DNA of 64,000 nt from Devosia sp. (GTDB taxonomy: Bacteria > Pseudomonadota > Alphaproteobacteria > Rhizobiales > Devosiaceae), in NCBI RefSeq assembly GCF_017307495.1, contig NZ_JAFKHE010000014.1, forward strand, positions 62,001 through 126,000, read 5' to 3'. Under the pieces are notes generated by a model. It ran no database searches and was not told the origin of the DNA. It worked only from the letters and a program-made list of their open reading frames with translations. A program made the position numbers and the translations under genes. Below are positions 61,704 through 64,000 of this stretch, one piece after another. Position 1 is the first letter of the stretch, and every line of letters starts with the position of its first letter.

Positions 61704-63218
61704 CTAGGCCTGGCGCCGGCGCGCGGGCAGTTGCAGGGCTCTCGCCGCTTCCGAACCTACGGCTTTCACATTGCCGTCGAGCCGGGCGATCGCTCCGCTG
61801 CCTTCGTCCAGCGCACCGGCGATCATGTCCGTCTCATTGCTTAGATTCTCTAAATGCCCGCCGAGCCCGGCGAGGATTTTCTTGAGCGTCGCGGTTTCGG
61901 CCAGCGAGGCATCGGCGCGCTGCCGCGAACTGCCGACCAGCATCTTGATCTCGCGCGCCGCCTTCTGCGACGCCTGGGCCAGCGTTCTCACCTCCGCGGC
62001 GACCACGGCGAAGCCGGCGCCCTTCTCGCCGGCCCGCGCCGCTTCCACCGCCGCGTTGAGCGCCAGCAGGTTGGTGCGGAAGCTCACGTCCTCGATCGAA
62101 CTGACCATCCTGTCGATCTCGACCGTCGCGTGCTCGACCCCGCTCACCGAGGTGCTGGTCCGCTGCACGGCCAGCGCCGCCTCGGTCGCGAGCGCCACCG
62201 CCTGCCGCTCGAGATCGCGCACGGCCTGGGTCTTGGCGCGCCCCTTCTCGATCGAGCTCGAGGCGGCATTGAGCCCCGCCCGGCTCTGGTCGGCGAGCTC
62301 GGCCAGGCTGGTGACGCTGGCCCGGTAGCGGTCGATGGCGTGCAGGATGGCTTCCATCTTGGCCTCGAGATGGTGCCGCACCGCCACCGCCTCGTCGCGC
62401 TCGGCGATCAGCGCCGCCAGGTCCTGCTCGAACTGCCTGAGCTCCGGCGCCAGCCCGCCCGCCCCCATCAGCAGGAGCGCATCGACCTGCTCGCCGCGCA
62501 GCAGCTGGCCGATCGCCTTGACCGAGCGGTCGAAGCTCTCGAGCGCCCCGCCCAGCGCCTTCAGCGCCGGCGTGTGCTGCATGCCCCAGTCGTCGAAGCG
62601 GAACCCGGTGCGCCCGTTGCCCAGCGCCGTCACGAAGGCGTCGAAGTCGTCGTCGGCGATGTGGTAGCCGGCCGGCGAGAACTCGATCAGCGAGCGCCCG
62701 CCGCCCAGCTCGCGCCGCTCCGCGACATAGCGGCGGTCGCCGACGACGGCGATGCTCTCGGCCGCCATGTCCTCGAGCAGCATGTCGCCGCCGAGCACGT
62801 CGGAGATGATCCCGCCCTCCTCGGCCGCCGGCTCGGCCGCGGTCAATCCGGCGGTGGCCCCGAGGATCTCGCCGTCGCCGCCGATCAGCACGGCCGGCTG
62901 CCGCAGCGCGGCGAACGCCGACTTGAAGTTGTGGGCCCGGTCGAGCCGCGCTCCGAGGCTGCCCACGATCGCCTCCAGGCTGGCGGCTTCGCCATCGCGC
63001 ACCCCGACGGCCTGGCCGATGACGGCGAGGCGCGCGGCGGCGGCGCGGTCGGCGCGCCGGCCCACGACCATGCCGGCGGCCGCCGCCGCGGATGCCGCGA
63101 GGCCGGCAATCACGAGGGCAACGAGCCCGGCGCCGAACAGCACGAAGGCGCCGGCCGCGACCATCATGGCGGCAAGCCAGCACACACTGACGATGAGCGC
63201 TACGTTGAAGCGCCGCAC
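61704..63218 (-). CDS. Methyl-accepting chemotaxis-like protein without periplasmic sensor
   Basis: This 504-residue protein has two adjacent N-terminal membrane helices (about 8-30 and 32-54) with almost no periplasmic loop. A cytoplasmic region of about 200 residues without HAMP follows, then a receptor signalling domain with '[23 protein letters not shown]'. There is no Trp-x-x-Phe tail. It could sense an internal or membrane cue. It lies between cheR and cheD, so it belongs to the cluster. The sensing part is not recognised. Confidence 0.88.
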   Translation of the reverse strand: MRRFNVALIVSVCWLAAMMVAAGAFVLFGAGLVALVIAGLAASAAAAAGMVVGRRADRAAAARLAVIGQAVGVRDGEAASLEAIVGSLGARLDRAHNFKSAFAALRQPAVLIGGDGEILGATAGLTAAEPAAEEGGIISDVLGGDMLLEDMAAESIAVVGDRRYVAERRELGGGRSLIEFSPAGYHIADDDFDAFVTALGNGRTGFRFDDWGMQHTPALKALGGALESFDRSVKAIGQLLRGEQVDALLLMGAGGLAPELRQFEQDLAALIAERDEAVAVRHHLEAKMEAILHAIDRYRASVTSLAELADQSRAGLNAASSSIEKGRAKTQAVRDLERQAVALATEAALAVQRTSTSVSGVEHATVEIDRMVSSIEDVSFRTNLLALNAAVEAARAGEKGAGFAVVAAEVRTLAQASQKAAREIKMLVGSSRQRADASLAETATLKKILAGLGGHLENLSNETDMIAGALDEGSGAIARLDGNVKAVGSEAARALQLPARRRQA

Positions 63219-63353
63219 GAATCACCGAGCCCCGTCGGGCCTCCCCAGGCCCGTGCCGCGACCCTAGGTGGGGAATGGTTAACCAAATCTATACTTGGCC
63301 GCCCGGCCGTAAGGGATTGGTAAGGCTGGCGACGCGTCCCCGGCTGGGCCCCG

Positions 63354-63950
63354 TCAGAACAGCTCGATGTCGTCGACGACGGGCCTCGCGACCACGCTGC
63401 GCCGGCTCGCCGCCACGGCCAGTTCTTCCCGGGCGATCGAGGCGTTGACTGCGTTGTCCAGCCGCTTGACGAAGGCGCGGCCCGAGTGCGGCTTGAACAT
63501 CACCCGGCGTGCATAGGTCCCGCCGAGATCCTCCTTGGCCACCTCGTAGCCCTCGTTGGCGAGGAACTCGCGCACGAACTCGATATTCTTGAGCCCGATA
63601 TCGTCGAGCGCGCCGTTGATCTTGCCGCCGCCGAAGACCTTGATCTCGAGGTTGGCCTTCTTGCCGGTGCCCCGGCTCAGCACCTTGTTAATCAGTTGCT
63701 CCATGGCGAACGCGCCATAGCGCGCCGAGGCGCCGTAGCGATCCTGGGCCGACGCGGACTGCTCGGCGAGCAGGAAGTGGTTCATGCCGCCGACATTGGC
63801 GACCCGGTCGCGGATGCAGGCCGACACGCAACTGCCCAGCACCGTCGAGAAGGTGAGATCGGTTTCATCGGAGACGAAGCAATCGCCCTGATGCACGGTC
63901 GTCACCACGCCTCGATCGAACTCGGGAGGCAGCGAACGCGACAAGACCAT
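63354..63950 (-). CDS. cheD: Chemoreceptor glutamine deamidase CheD
   Basis: This 198-residue protein has the CheD core: 'TVLGSCVSACIRDRV' with the catalytic cysteine, the His in 'GGMNHFLL', and 'LEIKVFGGGKI'. It deamidates receptor glutamines to glutamates. The C-terminal extension beyond residue 165 is longer than in many CheDs. It is first of the cluster on this strand within the window; anything upstream lies beyond the end of the sequence. Confidence 0.95.
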   Translation of the reverse strand: MVLSRSLPPEFDRGVVTTVHQGDCFVSDETDLTFSTVLGSCVSACIRDRVANVGGMNHFLLAEQSASAQDRYGASARYGAFAMEQLINKVLSRGTGKKANLEIKVFGGGKINGALDDIGLKNIEFVREFLANEGYEVAKEDLGGTYARRVMFKPHSGRAFVKRLDNAVNASIAREELAVAASRRSVVARPVVDDIELF

Positions 63951-64000
63951 GGCTAGAGGTAATCCGAACGAGTGGCGTCATCAGCGTTAAGGGCAATTCG

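Overview
The window is GC-rich DNA from an alphaproteobacterium of the order Hyphomicrobiales. It looks most like a Devosia-type genome, although that genus is inferred from gene order and not proven. The support is a tlpA-argH-lysA block, a zinc-ribbon/DUF3426 gene divergent from ftsEX-plsC, a tyrA-hisC pair followed by a methyltransferase and gloB, a SnoaL/YkvA/ispG group, an alphaproteobacterial GTTC-N7-GTTC SOS box, and a cheR-cheB-cheD chemotaxis cluster.

Region 1-1150 holds the end of azlC, azlD and a stress-protein-like gene. From 1183 to 8287 lies a 7.1 kb integrative element with clearly different base composition. It has split a host tRNA-Leu(CAA) gene in the anticodon loop: the 5' part is at 1152-1195, the 3' part at 8288-8328, and a 13-bp direct repeat sits at both junctions. 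The element carries its own complete tRNA-Leu with the same CAA anticodon (8024-8108, minus strand). This replacement tRNA lies just upstream of, and in the same direction as, a MarR-like regulator and a tyrosine integrase. Further cargo is a resolvase-type serine recombinase, a secreted protein with a coiled coil and a TolA-like end, and a two-gene cassette pairing a HEPN-like protein (Rx4H motif) with a TIR/nucleoside-deoxyribosyltransferase-like protein. That cassette is the best candidate for an undescribed, possibly antiphage, system.

Region 8.4-32 kb is mostly housekeeping. It holds DUF72, dsbB, a parDE toxin-antitoxin pair, an HNH nuclease, an esterase with an AlkA-type glycosylase, gluQRS, an epimerase divergent from a LysR gene, a cobalamin adenosyltransferase, a hexapeptide acetyltransferase, a PfkB kinase with TlpA, argH, lysA, a CpdR-like regulator, ftsEX, plsC, an SOS-controlled hypothetical gene, two ChaC-like genes, tyrA and hisC.

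Region 32-53.8 kb carries gloB, fumC, rpmF, ispA, ispG (with a 40-residue membrane gene overlapping its stop), pyruvate carboxylase, a betaine-type binding protein, livJ apart from livGFHM, a RES/Xre toxin-antitoxin pair with palindromic operators, and mgsA.

Region 53.9-64 kb, all on the minus strand, is chemotaxis: two large receptors ending in a WxxF-type CheR/CheB docking pentapeptide, a CheY-like regulator, cheB, cheR, a third receptor-like protein and cheD. No cheA or cheW is in the window. A family of short C/G-rich palindromes recurs between genes.
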